A stretch of DNA of 64,000 nt, taken from assembly GCA_021613335.1 (NCBI GenBank), contig JAJTWR010000245.1:177501-241500 (forward strand), given 5' to 3'. This document shows positions 1 through 12,225 of this stretch, in pieces (within the stretch, counting starts at the first letter, position 1; each line of letters begins with the position of its first letter). The notes under the pieces are model-generated. The model was not told the DNA's origin. It saw only the letters and a list, made by a program, of their open reading frames with translations, and searched no databases. Source of the stretch: Whitmania pigra. Lineage: Eukaryota > Annelida > Clitellata > Hirudinida > Haemopidae. The position numbers and the translations under genes are program-made.

Positions 1-44
1 GACCCAGGAAAACCCAGCCATGCACGACCGTACTGACAGACGAG

Positions 45-492
45 TTGATTGCCGAGAGAATCGAATCATTCTGCAGGGAAGTGACACGCTTCAACGAATT
101 CCAGAGGGACAGGGATGAGTGGTTCAACACCCAGGCCAAAAAAAGACTCGTGACCAATGACTGTTCTGTGGTTCAGTACCAGACTCTAGCGGTTAGCCCT
201 TTTGGATTGATGTTTTCCTCAGAAACTGAGGACCGAGCGTCCCGGACTTTAATAAATTTAATAAATAAAACTTTAACTTAATTTAAAATAAACGTCTCAG
301 AAAAGTCAAGAGCAGAAGCTGATCGACTACCTGGAGCGAAGGGAGGAGCACCGGTTGAAAGTTTCCGAGGAGCGGAGAATTGCGAAGGAGGCCTTGGAAA
401 AGGAACTGGGAAGGACAGAGTCATCTGCAACTGCTAAGGAGACGAAAAAGAAGATGGACAGATCTTCCAAGCAGATGAAGAAAAAGAAATGA
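45..492 (+). CDS. 3' end of a coiled-coil protein gene (partial)
   Basis: Two exons of a gene that begins before the window. The upstream frame is open to about position 1, so 45 is only the first clear in-frame codon. Exon 45-191 ends at GCG|GTTAGC and exon 301-492 follows ...CGTCTCAG. The 109-bp intron is phase 0 and both exons stay in frame. The product segment is highly charged: RIESFCREVTRFNEFQRDRDE in the first exon, then a predicted coiled coil (LIDYLERREEHRLKVSEERR) and a lysine-rich end KKMDRSSKQMKKKK before TGA at 490-492. I do not recognise the family; a cytoskeletal or axonemal coiled-coil protein is possible. Codon use is normal and GC-richer than the surroundings, which supports real coding. 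Confidence 0.7.
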
Positions 493-893
493 AAGATTGA
501 TTGATTGATCGATAGATTGATTGATTGATTTCTTAGTTTTCCAATATTTAAGAGTCCTGGTTACAAGGGATCTAGAGTGTTTTAAGATGTGATGTGTTGA
601 TTTTATGGAGAGATTATTTTCGTTTTAACAATTTTTTAATATTGAAAAAAAAATTTTCTTCTACATTCAAATATTTCTGTGATCAATTTTGCTAAATTGA
701 AGATTAAAATATTGGCTCATAATCGACAAAAGATGAATCAATTAAAATTCTCTGTTTAGAATGTAACGTTTTTATTAATTCAAAAAACTAATTCACAGAA
801 ATTTACAAAAAAAAATTTCGTTATTTCAAAAAACATTTAAAATAAAAACTTCATTTAAAAAACAACAACAACAGAGCAGATTGCCGGGCGTGG
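493..893. other. AT-rich intergenic stretch
   Basis: This is the convergent space between the coiled-coil gene (+) and the intronless gene (-). It holds a short GATT-rich run at about 496-530 and otherwise low-complexity A/T sequence in which I see no gene. Confidence 0.6.
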
Positions 894-1985
894 CTAGCAG
901 GGCGAAATCAAAATGGACGTCAGATGGGTCGAAAACACGGGCTTCGAAATGTCCTTTTTCTTGAACTTCCTCGGTCGTGACCTCAACTCTGACAAGAATC
1001 TTATCGGATTCACAGGAAATTTTCTTGGCTCGAAGTTTGTTTCAGCTTCCTGGTTGCAGTACTGGGCATAGAGATGAATCTGAGTCAGAAATTGACTGGC
1101 ATCGTTCTCGAAATCAAAGCAAAACCCTGCCAAAGAACCTTGACTCGACAGGCGCAGATAGTGGAATGAAGAGCTGCCAGTACTTGAAGAACAGTTGTGC
1201 ACCGGTGCAGAATGTCCCGCTAGAACTCTAGCGGGCGTATACAAGGAAAGTATGCTGACGGTATCTTTCCAGAGCGGGAAGGCTGTGTTGGGGTCCGCGA
1301 GAATTATCTGTAGCTGTCTGGATCTACGGCCAAAACCTGAATCCAGCAAGCACATTAAAACTCCAGTATGAGTGTATCTCCAGGATTGTGAATGAGGTTC
1401 ATTTACGACAGACAGCCTCTGCCTTTGGGCTATCGTACCCGTATAGAAATTGACCAGACCCCTCGTGGTTATAACCTCTGTTTCGATGGATTTGTAAAAT
1501 TCTCTGACCCTTCGCAATTCTACTTGGCTCAAGGCCGACATTCCCGGCGGAGAAATGGCACTCAAGCCAGCTGGAGGTGGCCGGTATATAGCATGATATT
1601 CTCCGTTCTCATGACTTTCATAGTTTGTGGCCGCGTCTGCTGTCATTCGAGATCTCAACTGCAGCGTTGGAGCATCTTCAAACTGGTAGCACTTGGCAGC
1701 TCCCAAGTTGGACAAGTCAGCCGATGACAAGGCGCGAGTGTGAGGACTGTTTTGCTCTTTATCTCTGATGAACGCTTCTCTCAGGCCGACCATGCCAGGA
1801 ATCTCCTCCGAGAGAGCATCCACTGAAAACGTCCTCTTCAGAATCTCCGGCACGTCCATACTTGCCACGGTCTCGTCCCTGGACTCCATCGGGGGGTGTC
1901 GAGGAAAGTGGCAGAATGGGACGCAGTTTAAAAACAAGCCATCCATCTGCATCGAATCGTTGTGTCTTTGTTGATAATTTCTCAT
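894..1985 (-). CDS. intronless 363-codon protein, possible PH/EVH1-like domain
   Basis: An uninterrupted minus-strand frame of 363 codons in a region where the other genes are split. The N-terminal half (residues about 1-160) is low-complexity and polar, with segments such as PEILKRTFSVDALSEEIPGM. The second half (about 165-320) looks like a folded domain: RGLVNFYTGTIAQRQRL, HTGVLMCLLDSGFGRRSRQL, LADPNTAFPLWKDTVSILSL, FHYLRLSSQG and GFCFDFENDASQFL. That order of beta-strand-like segments ending in a helix resembles PH/EVH1/PTB-type domains, but this is shape recognition only. The C terminus is basic (RSRPRKFKKKD). The start at 1985 is the first ATG; later in-frame ATGs, for example before ESRDETVASMD, could be used. 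The plus-strand open frames inside it are shadows. It may be a single-exon gene or a retrocopy; no frameshift is seen. Confidence 0.65.
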   Translation of the reverse strand: MRNYQQRHNDSMQMDGLFLNCVPFCHFPRHPPMESRDETVASMDVPEILKRTFSVDALSEEIPGMVGLREAFIRDKEQNSPHTRALSSADLSNLGAAKCYQFEDAPTLQLRSRMTADAATNYESHENGEYHAIYRPPPAGLSAISPPGMSALSQVELRRVREFYKSIETEVITTRGLVNFYTGTIAQRQRLSVVNEPHSQSWRYTHTGVLMCLLDSGFGRRSRQLQIILADPNTAFPLWKDTVSILSLYTPARVLAGHSAPVHNCSSSTGSSSFHYLRLSSQGSLAGFCFDFENDASQFLTQIHLYAQYCNQEAETNFEPRKFPVNPIRFLSELRSRPRKFKKKDISKPVFSTHLTSILISPC

Positions 1986-2094
1986 TTTTGTTGTTTCTGG
2001 GAAAATATTAACGGTGTTTATAGAAAATTCGTCTAGGTTTTGATTGAGGGTTATTCTAAATGGTTATAAATCTCTATGAACTTGTTATTGATTA

Positions 2095-2169
2095 TTTATT
2101 AACTTCCATTACATAACTGGATAATTAGGGCGGTGCTCCGTAACGGGGTTCGAATCCACGGTGCCACCA
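2095..2169 (+). repeat. tRNA-like 3' half (class II-like), dispersed repeat
   Basis: Contains a perfect B-box/T-loop core GGTTCGAATCC, a variable-arm-like GGTGCTCCGTAACGG and a CCA-like end (GGTGCCACCA). The matching 5' acceptor strand is absent, so this is not a working tRNA. A second, more decayed copy with similar upstream sequence lies at about 25290-25365. It may be a SINE piece or, read on the minus strand, primer-binding-site-like sequence (TGGTGGCACCG). Confidence 0.45.
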
Positions 2170-3462
2170 AAATCGCATTTCCCGCCACAACACCAACGAA
2201 CAACTAGAGAAATGTCATCACCTGTAGGTGATATTGCCCCTAGCTGTGCTTACGATGGATCATTAAATAAATCTATTTTCTAAACACGAATAAAAGCAGG
2301 CGTAACCATCCGCCAATAAAATAATTCTATAATTCAATTACGACAAATAAATATATTAATGGTAAAAACTTACCAGCAACTTTCCTTCTAATAAAAGCTC
2401 CAATAAATTCAATAATGATGCCCGCAAGAAGGCATTTATACCCCGCCAGTAAAAGTGGCAAGACGAGCTACAAACTTTCTTTGAATCGAGATAATCAAAG
2501 CTAGTTTATCCTCTTTTCGTTCTTTGTCTGAGCATTGCAAAGACATTCCTGAGCCTATGTAGAGTATGATTCTTTTGAAATCATACAAATGTTGATGCTA
2601 ATAATACACCATTTGCATATCGCTTTATTGATCGATTGTTACTATGGCGAAAAGAGTTATTACATAACCAATAACCAAATCCCCAAAGCTCGTTGGTTGT
2701 TCGTATGATTTGCATAATTACATTAAGCTCAGCTTGCATAACTTGAGAGCATGAAAGCTTTGAATCGTTGGACAAACAGATTATTTGCATAAGCTGTCAG
2801 GTAACAAGTGTCCGTTTAGTAACACCATGTGTCCTATTGAAATGTACTTCTGCAAGGTATGGTGTGTCGTAATGTAACTGGTTGTCAGTGTAATGCCAGT
2901 GTAATCGTTTGACATTTATATAAACATTACTTGACATTGCCATAGCAAAGTTCAGAGGTAATGACATTGTCACACATAAAGACATTGGACATTTGAACAC
3001 ATTATTTGAGATTATCTCTCTTAAGTTCAAATGGTCTGAACAGGACTTGCAATTCCCAGTAGACAGCGTGTAAAGATGCTATCTTAGATTTTAAAAAAAG
3101 ATTCTAAGTTAGATTTTTTCTGCTTCACCTAGTGAATAAAACACAAAGTGTTTGGATAAAAAGCAATAACAATACAAGGTGGTAGATTGGGAACCTCGAT
3201 AGTGATTTAGAAAATTGACTCAAGAAGAAGTTTCAAAAGTCTTTTTATTTGAAAGAGAATAATTTCGATATTATTTTGACCCAAACAATATCTGTTTATT
3301 ATTTCAACTCATTTAGTAATTAATTTTTTTCTTTAAATTTTTGAATGCATTAGAGACACGTGGAACTTTTTTACTTCAATATTTTATTTCCACCAAAACC
3401 ATCCCAAATAAGCGAATTTAAGCGGCAAAGAAGTCAATAGCAATCAATGTTTTCTCCACATT
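2170..3462. other. intergenic region, no gene recognised
   Basis: AT-rich sequence downstream of the tyrosinase gene. Short minus-strand open frames (2581-2790 and 2797-3030) have no recognisable content, splice pattern or signal and are treated as chance. Confidence 0.5.
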
Positions 3463-5180
3463 TCACTTGCATCCACAGGTCAACGTCGGCTTGACGTACG
3501 ACTGTCTACCAGGTGGGCAGTAACAGGCTCTCGCTGGAAACACGACCTTGACTGCTCCTCCTTCGCTGACCTTCGACAAGCATCTTCCAAGAATCGTGTC
3601 GCACCAGATGAACTCCGTGTTTCCATTGGCACAGCAGTCGGCATCGTTGGTGCATTCGATATCTCCTGGGCTGATCTCGTATTTGTACCACCAGTTGATG
3701 TAGTCGTCACTGAGCAGGCCGTAGGAATTGTTGAGACCCTTGAAAGGCAGCATCGTAGCGTTCGCTGGAAGAAATAGATAATATTTAAATATTAATGAGT
3801 AATGTAATGATTTAAAATATCCAGGAGAGTTTGCAGAAAATCACGTAATAAAAAATAAAGAGATCTTTCAGTCGTTGAAACATTTCTAAAATAAGAACAA
3901 AATAAAACTATATAAATTGAGTCCAACTGAAACTATTGCGAAACCATTTAATAAAATTAACAAAGAAAAAAAAATAAGAAAGATCTCATTACACTCACGC
4001 GCACTGTGCACTCTCACAATGCCTCCAATATCTCTGAAACCAGGCGGAAGATCATTCACGTCAACGTACTCCAAGCCGTCTTTTCCATTTGCCTTGATGT
4101 TGTTCCTGCCTCTCTCGTACAAGTTGTCGACGAATGTATGGTGCAAGAGGAACATGGGATCGCTAGGGCTGCAGAGGATGCTGGACATGTGGCTGCCCGA
4201 TCCGAAAGACGTGTGCACGTAGCCATGGCTCATCTCGAAGGTGTCAACCCACGGGAAGCTGAGATCTCGATGAGAAAGGACGTTTTCCACGAACTTGACA
4301 TCGTCGTCATCGAAGTACGAGAAGACATTGGTTATGACGTTTCTCTTGAGAGTCGGATGGATGCTAGCACACACGGGACCTGGGGACGACCAGTTGGCGG
4401 CAAAACCCGTGACCACAGCACCGACGGCATTTCCGGCCAAGAGAGGAGAGAAGAGGATTGAGTCCCTCGGGTTTCCACCAAGCCGACCGTCAAGTCTGGA
4501 GTCCCAGTAAGGTAGAGCACACGTAGGACAGACATTTTGGGCCAGCAATTCGAGCCTGTTAAGACAAATTTCGTTTAATCGATCAAGTTAATTGAATCTT
4601 GACAAGATATTGTTTACATTATTCTGAGCTTTAATTATTTTATATTTATTTCACTTTATTTAATCTACTATTTAATGAGCCTTATTGTCTTATTGAATCT
4701 CTAATATAAATTTATAAAAAAAAATTACATAAAAAAAAAAAAACAACAAACTCACGAGTACAGGTATTGCCTGTGAAATGGCAAGAAGGCAGGACCACCG
4801 TGGGCACCGGGTGAGTTGCTGCGGTCGTGCTGGGCGACAAAGGCATCGTACTGGGTCAGATTGGCCCCAACGGCTTTCGTGGTCTTCAAGGTCTTCAGGG
4901 CAGAATGAAAGTTGTCTCTCTCGACAGGCAGCATGCATCTGTACTCTTTCCTCTCTTTGGGTATTTTGCGTTCAGCCAAGCCGGTCATGTGACGCTCATA
5001 GAAAATCTCAGCCACAAGCTTCTTGTCCACCTTGTTACCCTTCAGCTTGATGCTTTCTCCCTTGGCTATTCTTTCCCGCTGATTGGCCAGGTTTTCATCG
5101 ATTTCTGGCTGGCGGACTATAGCAGACGCCAACTGGAAAACCATCAGTAACACGAGGAACACGCTAACACGAGACGCCAT
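3463..5180 (-). CDS. secreted tyrosinase-like type-3 copper protein
   Basis: Three exons on the minus strand: 5180-4756, 4555-3999 and 3764-3463. All junctions are GT-AG (phases 2 and 1), and the sum is 1284 nt, giving 427 aa. Tyrosinases oxidise mono- or diphenols at a dinuclear copper site in pigmentation, cuticle or shell hardening and immunity. Residues 1-20 form a signal peptide (MASRVSVFLVLLMVFQLASA). The CuA motif is in exon 1: QHDRS, then AHGGPAFLPFHRQYLYS. Exon 2 carries LPYWDSRLDGRLGGNPRDS and the CuB motif SHGYVHTSFG followed by DPMFLLHHTFVDNLY, so all six copper His are plausible. Exon 3 adds WWYKYEI and then a Cys-rich tail (about residues 360-427) with CTNDADCC, IWCDTILGRC, ACYCPPGR and CGC at the end. 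The tail is unusual and its opening spacing resembles the peptide family to the right. No frameshift is seen; expected to be extracellular. Confidence 0.93.
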
Positions 5181-7664
5181 TATCTTGAAAACTCGAGAAA
5201 TGATTCAGAAAGGGCAGGTACCTCGACCTAAATAGAGAGAAAGAGCCTCAGACACATCGATCTTCGCTATTAAACAAAACACATCTGTGGAGTTCAATTA
5301 GTTGAAACTGGCTCGAAAAATCAATAATTGGTTAACTGAAGTTAATTGATATGTGAGTCATACGCCCTGGAAAAGTTAGAGTTGCTGTTCCAAAAACGAG
5401 CAACAATTTGACAAATGCAATATTTAATAAATAAATATTAATATGATTTGTATGCTGAATAAGTAAATGTTTTTATTTAAGGGTCAGTTAAGGGTCTTTC
5501 ATAATTTCTTATGGCTAAATAGACAGAATATATTGTGTTAGTCTTTGCAACAGTCAAAACATGTTTAGATACATTTAGATATAGATGTTTAGATACTGTT
5601 AAGATACATTGTATAACAAAAATTAATAATAAAGTAAATGTATAAAATATGAATTACTTACGTACATGAGGCAACGACATGGCTGCCATCTTGCGATCTC
5701 TTAAAAATTTTCTAAAATCTTATGAAAAGGTGAAATTAATTTTAATTTAAGAAGTCCAAATCATCTGAGTTATGCAACGGACTATAATCAAATAAATAAA
5801 TAAATTTAATTTAAGATTTTTCGTCGTTCGATCTGTTTAAACATTCGAGATGGTTTTTGAAATTAACAATTTAAAGCATTAAATAATACTATATATGTTA
5901 AGATTTTTGATGCCATATGATCGTATCCTTGGTAACAGCTTGGTATGGGATGCGATGTCAAATGCTTTTTGAAAATCAAGGTAAATAACTTAAACAAGTT
6001 TTTATTTTTATTGAGAAGTCAACTTAAGCATTAAACTTAAAATAATAAAAAATAATATTTCAAAATGGTTCTTTACTGATTAACGTTTTGTAGCACTTTT
6101 TTATTTTTTTTTATTAATAAACTCTGATCACTTTAATATTCATTTTAATATTCATAAAAATTATGATGAATCAGTGGAACTTAAGGGGTTTTGCTAATCT
6201 GATTAACTTTAAAAAGTCTTTTTATTGCATTTTAAACTCTTTATCCTGGAAAACGCGATCGCTCAATTGTCATAAAAAGTTGATAATGAATTAAAGACTT
6301 AATTTTGAATATTTAAATTTATTAATTAAACATAATAATTTGAAAAGTAATGCCGGTTTCCTAGATTTGGTTTTGAAATTTTAATACTGAAATAAAAAAA
6401 ATTCTCCTTTGCTTCTAACCACCGATCTCAATTAAATTTTATAAATAAAAATAAATTATAACAATAACAAACTTGATTACCATATCACCAAAACAAATAA
6501 GTTTTCCGTAATACCCATTTCGTGTATATTTTACTGATATTAGGAATATTCAAAAATAACATTCTGTTAAGACTTTAAAATGTTTCGTTGGAACGTACAT
6601 CCAATCGGAGTTATTTCAGAGTTGCAGTAAATCGAACTTATCAAAGTTTGTATTAGTTGTTAGAATTTACTAAAAAAATATAAAAATATGTATCCAATTG
6701 TGACAAGCAATTTTAAATTCATTGCTGAAAGAAGTACCATATGTACATTGCTGGCATTGAGTCATTTGTTGTTGACCTTAATTGGCAACAACTTGCTTAC
6801 TCTTTTTGAGAAACAATGTTTCGAGTTTATTGGTCATCTTCATAAGATGGCGATGAACTGTGCATTTGTGCAACAGAAATTGAATCTGTAGAAAATAATA
6901 TTCAAATTAATAATAAATAATTAATAAGAATGAATTTAGTCATAATGAATGAACTTAGTTTGTCACGGCTCTGGAATCCAGCATATGGTAGATGCAGCTA
7001 GTTCCTAAATTAAACTTATTTCTTTGGATATTACATCTTCATTTAAATGGTCTCCACACCTTGGATAAAATTTAGTTTAGGTGAAATTATTTAAAAACTT
7101 TATATCGACAAATGACGATGAAATATCGTTTCTCGTAAATAGAAAGCCAAAATTAGGTCAATAACAGAGGACTTGAACAACAGATGATACTTTTTTCGGT
7201 CACGAATTTAGAATTGCTTGCCAAAGTAATACATCAATTATAAATAAAAAATTAATAATAATTATAATAATTAATTATAATAATAATTACATTTAAACAA
7301 CATCGAAACTAATCAGAACGAATATTTTGATGCTTTCCATACTTTCCATTTTGTTAAGGTCTTGTAAATTGCACCAATGCTATCGTTACTATTGTTATTG
7401 TTATCATATCAGGTTGTCTGACAACTTTAACCCAAAAATTAAGCTTAGTTAATATGTTAATATATTTTTGAGCTAGCTTTATGGTAACATATGTTGATGT
7501 AATTAATTAAATTAGTTGTTTTCCTAAAGCTGCCAATGGAGAAGAACATTTATCAATAACAAATGCCCTTTTGGTAATAATAAATTAAAACTGTCCAAGT
7601 TTGGTAAACATCATTTTTTCTATTTAAGAGCTTCAACATCAGTGATGCTCAGACAGCTCCAAAG
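5181..7664. other. tyrosinase upstream region and intergenic space
   Basis: The promoter side of the tyrosinase gene. A TATTTAG element lies about 50 bp upstream of the start on the minus strand. A short minus-strand exon-like piece at 5689-5662 (ATG, eight codons, consensus donor GTAAGT) could be an orphan 5' exon, but its partner is unknown. The 67-codon frame at 6688-6891 shows no family resemblance. The rest is AT-rich filler. Confidence 0.4.
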
Positions 7665-8124
7665 ATGAAGATTTACGTTTGTATTTTCCTGCTTGCAATC
7701 CTGATGCTTGCCTGCCACATGGGTTGGTTGTTTGCAGATATCATTAGTTTAATTGTTTCAAACAAATTTCAGAATTTAAAAATTGTCAATTTCCAGAAAT
7801 TGCGTTCGCCAGAATAATCAGATGCAATGAGGTAAGAGATAAATTTTAGTCTGCCTCTTGCAGAGATTGCTGACCGTCTTTGTATTTTTCTTCTTTCAGA
7901 GTAGACGCTGCAATATGGCTGGGTATAGGTGCACTCCTTCTAACACCTGCGGTTTGTTATTGGATCAAACTTATTTAACAACTCCTGTTAATTAATGTTA
8001 CAATTAATCATATGTAATTATTAATATTTCGTTAAGTAACTTTTACAATTTTAAACATTTGTTAAAATTGGACAATTTATTATAAACAGTACCGGCTTCC
8101 AGTTTCCCATCTTACTTAAAATGA
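7665..8124 (+). CDS. C4 peptide gene 1 (59 aa, secreted)
   Basis: First gene of the four-cysteine peptide array. Exons are 7665-7722, 7797-7831, 7900-7951 and 8090-8124, all with GT-AG junctions, phases 1-0-1, total 180 nt. Exon 1 gives the signal peptide MKIYVCIFLLAILMLACHM. Exon 2 begins EIAFARIIRCNE with the first Cys. Exon 3 (RRCNMAGYRCTPSNTC) holds three more, so the loops are 5, 6 and 5 residues, slightly wider than in the rest of the family. Exon 4 adds VPASSFPSYLK. The start follows a TATTTAAGAG box and the conserved CTCAGACAGCTCCAAAG leader. It is a divergent branch member. Function is unknown; an extracellular disulfide-bonded effector peptide is inferred. A relic of the same branch follows at 9.1 kb, and a copy of its exon 4 region lies at 61.0 kb. 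Confidence 0.72.
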
Positions 8125-8335
8125 AATGTTGGACTTTCTCAAGAAACAGTCAGCTTGCGGAAAGATGATTTAAATGCAGCAACTTTTACAAATATTTGTA
8201 TTAAATGTTTAATGTACAAGGACAATGACTTAAAATTGATGAACAATTACACAATTGTGGAATCCACAAATTTTGGTGCATCATTATTTTTGAAAAGTTT
8301 GCAACCCAAGTGACTGCCTTAACAATAATAATAAT

Positions 8336-8756
<421 letters not shown>

Positions 8757-9140
8757 AATGTAATGCGTGAAATAATTTAAAATACGCAACGACTGTTATT
8801 ACCGCAGCATGCCAAAGTAAAATGTAAGATGATAAATTTAAAAAAGTCAGAATATTACTTTTTAAAGAATAATAAAAACAAATATAATATAAACATATGA
8901 TAAAACATAAAATGTATTTAATGGCAACAAGAAGAAATGATTATCTGGTATAAGTGAATTGTAGGTAAAAGTTAGTATTCAGACTACAAGAGGCTGATTT
9001 GACAAGATATCAAATGTTAATCTTGAAATCACTGAATTGAAATTCATTCCCAACGCGAATCTTGTTCTAAATAAAAAAAAATATTTCTATGATAAAAAAA
9101 TAAAAATAAAAAATACTAAAAATATTTATAAGATTAAGAG

Positions 9141-9381
9141 AAATGCCTGCCTCATGGGTTGATTGTTTGTAGAAGCCATTAGTTTGAAATAAATTTCAGA
9201 ATTTGAAAATGTTACATTTTCTAGAAATTACCCATGCCATAGGAGGGTTTAGAGAACCTTGCGATAGCGTAAGAAACAGATTTAATATGCTTGCTGCAGA
9301 AAGCTACTGACCGCCTAACCTTTTTCTTCCTTCGGGGACGATGCGCTTATATGCTTACGTGTTCTTCTGCTGACAAATGCG
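9141..9381 (+). pseudogene. decayed C4 peptide gene of the gene 1 type
   Basis: Only the end of the signal exon survives (ATGCCTGCCTCATGGGTTG, 9143-9161). An exon 2 after TTTTCTAG reads EITHAIGGFREPCDS with a consensus donor. The exon 3-like block reads GRCAYMLTCSSADKC before a GTTAG donor, but its acceptor AG has become GG (TTCGG) and the first loop is shortened. Loss of the start region and of the acceptor makes it a pseudogene. The remaining 8.8-9.1 and 9.4-11.2 kb hold nothing else I can support. Confidence 0.7.
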
Positions 9382-9384
9382 GTT

Positions 9385-11230
9385 AGTTGTCGGATGAAAC
9401 AGACTTACAAACAAATTCTTGTTGCTGAGGCAAGTAATATGTAGATCAAATGACTGACTGCTCTAGCAAGAAATATTCAATTGCGATAAAAAAGGATAAG
9501 AAATTTAAAAATTTAAACTAACTGGCTTGAACTGAATAAATAATGATGACATAATTTTCTAAAGTCATTAAATTATGATGTATCGTGACTTATACTAATT
9601 AACTGAGTTTTTTTAGTGACAATAAAAACATTTTTGTAATAATTAATTATAGTTAGCAATCCTTATTTCCGATGATCAATAATATTAAAAATGCAAATGT
9701 CCAAACTCAGCAATGAATACACAGAAAATAACTTCGGTCAAATCAATATTCTATTTATTTTTTTTTTATAAAATAATTTCATAGAGTGGCAAATTACTAC
9801 TTCTACAGAAAATATTTCATGAAGCCTTTAATAATTTCAAAATTCAACCCCATCTGGTGACTGACTGACTCAAAATATTTTGACTACGACAACGACAGAT
9901 AGCAGCAAACTTCAACAACAACGTTTTCTTTCAGCAATGAATTTTGAAATTGCTTCTCAAGTGAAACAACAATAATATTAAAATTATTAATTTATAATAA
10001 TATAAACGTTTTAATAACTTTATATTTATAACTTTAATATTCTACTTTTGACATTTTGGACTAAAATCAAAGCTAAAGTATAATATCAACATGTGTTACT
10101 GACAATAATATTATTAATTATTCATAAAACAGTTTACTCTTATCCAAAATTGGAACGTATTTTGATTTGCGACTAAAATTATCATCAGCTTTAGTGTCTA
10201 TGACTGAGTGTCAGATTACAATATCACTTTTCTTGCCTGTTCTGTTGTAAATTTTTGCAAATTTATTTTTGCATTGTTTTGATTAAAATTTCTATTTCCT
10301 ACATTATAACATCATAAATATGCATAATAATATTAATAATATTGATATTAAAATTTGATGGAAATATAAAAAAATCAAAATATGTAAAATTAATTTTAAC
10401 TTCATGGCTGAAAGAATACTGCTGTTGTATCACCTGCTGTTGAAGTTGCCTGAAGCCACCCATCTGTTTTGGTTTACTGTCCACTAGAATCGACTGGAAA
10501 AAACAATATCCAAATAAATAATAAGTTTGAAAACACATTCAATCATAAATAATTAGTATCGAGTAATAAGCATTCAATGTTAATAAATAGACACAGTTAG
10601 TTTGTAGATTAAATACTATTGTATTGATATTGTATTTTCAACTTTAGTCGACATTTAAAAATTTATTACCATTAAATAAAGATGACTAACTTGAAATATC
10701 GTTTCTCGCAAAACAAATAAGAACAGAAACATGTGGTGTCGTGAACTTTCAACCGGTGTTCCTTCATTCGGTTTCGAGTTTAAAATTGTTTGCCATTGCG
10801 TAACATTAGTTTCTATAATTTAATAATTTGGAGTGATATCCTTATTGTAACATCGACAAACTTAGCAATAATATACAGCAACTTTTAAAAATATTTTACC
10901 AGATTAAATTACTAAAATTTGATGTTGTTAGGATATGCTAAAGATATTCTGAAACAAACAATTTTAAATTCATAGTTAAAAGTAGGCCTTGCACCACTTA
11001 ATGACAACCATTTGTTGCTGCTCGATAAAATCATTATTATCAATTAATAACATTATTATTAATAATTAAATTAAACCATGCAACTTACCTGCTACAACAT
11101 AACAATTTAGCATGGAACCCCGTCCTAACATCACGGTGACAAAATAACCCCGTCAAAACATCACGACTACTTATTTAATAATATTTCTGCCACCTATTCA
11201 ACTTTTATTATAAGAACTTATTATCATAAC
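9385..11230. other. gene-poor AT-rich region
   Basis: No clear gene. A minus-strand exon-like open stretch at about 10500-10380 follows a TTTTTTCCAG acceptor and encodes a Gln-rich segment (QLQQQVIQQQYSF), but no partner exon was found. At 11113-11160 there is a small cluster of AAAATAACCCCGTC-like units related to the minisatellite at 50.2 kb. Confidence 0.4.
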
Positions 11231-11231
11231 C

Positions 11232-11272
11232 ATGTTTTATTATTATTATTATTATATTATTATTATTGATTA

Positions 11273-11352
<80 letters not shown>

Positions 11353-11382
11353 TATTATTATATTATATTATTATTATTATTC

Positions 11383-11433
<51 letters not shown>

Positions 11434-11463
11434 TTATTATTATTATTATTATTATTCTTATTA

Positions 11464-11551
<88 letters not shown>

Positions 11552-11561
11552 GTTGTTGTTG

Positions 11562-11595
<34 letters not shown>

Positions 11596-11645
11596 ATTAT
11601 TATTATTATTATTATTTGTAATATTATTATTATTATTATTATTTT
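11232..11645. repeat. (TTA)n array with an internal (TTG)n block
   Basis: About 410 bp of TTA repeats with TTC interruptions. A clean TTG/TGT run sits at about 11551-11595. The overlapping open frames are homopolymer artefacts. Confidence 0.97.
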
Positions 11646-12181
11646 TTTTATCTTATCATTATCATATTTTATTGAAATATGGCCACAATGTGTAATACTT
11701 ATTGATCCATTTTGAACAACGAAACTTGCACATTACTCATGTCTTCTGCATCAAAAACGAAGCAAAGTTATAAATTAATTATATTTATTTATTTTTCGTT
11801 TCAAATAATTGTTACGTTATGTTAAATATTTACTTTTTACAAATCCCACACATTATGACTATTTGCTTAGGTGTGTACTGTCAGCCGCTTTCGAGAAATC
11901 TGCCGCTTTGATAATTAACCTGTTAGGAGTTCAACTCCTAGCTATTCGCTATTTTTTCTATTACTGAGGAATATCAGAAATTTTATTAACTCCAGAACTT
12001 TAGGAAACCACAATTCATCAAAGGCGTTGAAGCGCATTCTTTCATAACAGCTGTATAAGGATCCATTAAGGCTGTTCATGACTCATGTCTGATGTATTTT
12101 GTCAGATGTTGAGGACATGAAATATTCATTTTAAAGTATTTATGAACCCACAAATTGCAAATCAATCGTAAAAATTTACTC

Positions 12182-12225
12182 TATAAAAGTGTTCAATGAG
12201 AAGTTAAGCTCAGACATCTCCAAAG
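12182..12225 (+). promoter_or_regulatory. type promoter/leader block of branch A genes
   Basis: TATAAAA at 12182-12188 is followed about 28 bp later by an initiator-like CTCAGACATCTCC and then AAAG immediately before the ATG. Close copies precede the starts at 24105, 27472, 38269 (-), 43197 (-), 44934, 50611 (-) and 58475. The copy at 19735 has TACAAAA instead. Transcription start near the TCAGAC is inferred from spacing. Confidence 0.7.

Noticed and set aside
977..1974. Plus-strand open frames inside the 894-1985 gene
   Set aside because: Shorter antisense shadows of the 363-codon frame.
2581..3030. Two minus-strand frames of 69 and 77 codons
   Set aside because: No signal, motif or splice support in AT-rich sequence.
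3917..5150. Plus-strand open frames over the tyrosinase gene
   Set aside because: Antisense shadows of GC-richer coding exons; the minus strand has clear copper-binding motifs and splice sites.
6688..6891. 67-codon frame with hydrophobic stretch
   Set aside because: No family leader, no partner exons and no recognisable motif.
10299..10538. Gln-rich minus-strand frame after an acceptor-like sequence
   Set aside because: No donor partner or homologous copy in the window; kept only as a note.
11925..11945. B-box-like GGAGTTCAACTCCTAG, with a relative at 59528
   Set aside because: Short palindromic match only; no tRNA or SINE body recognised.
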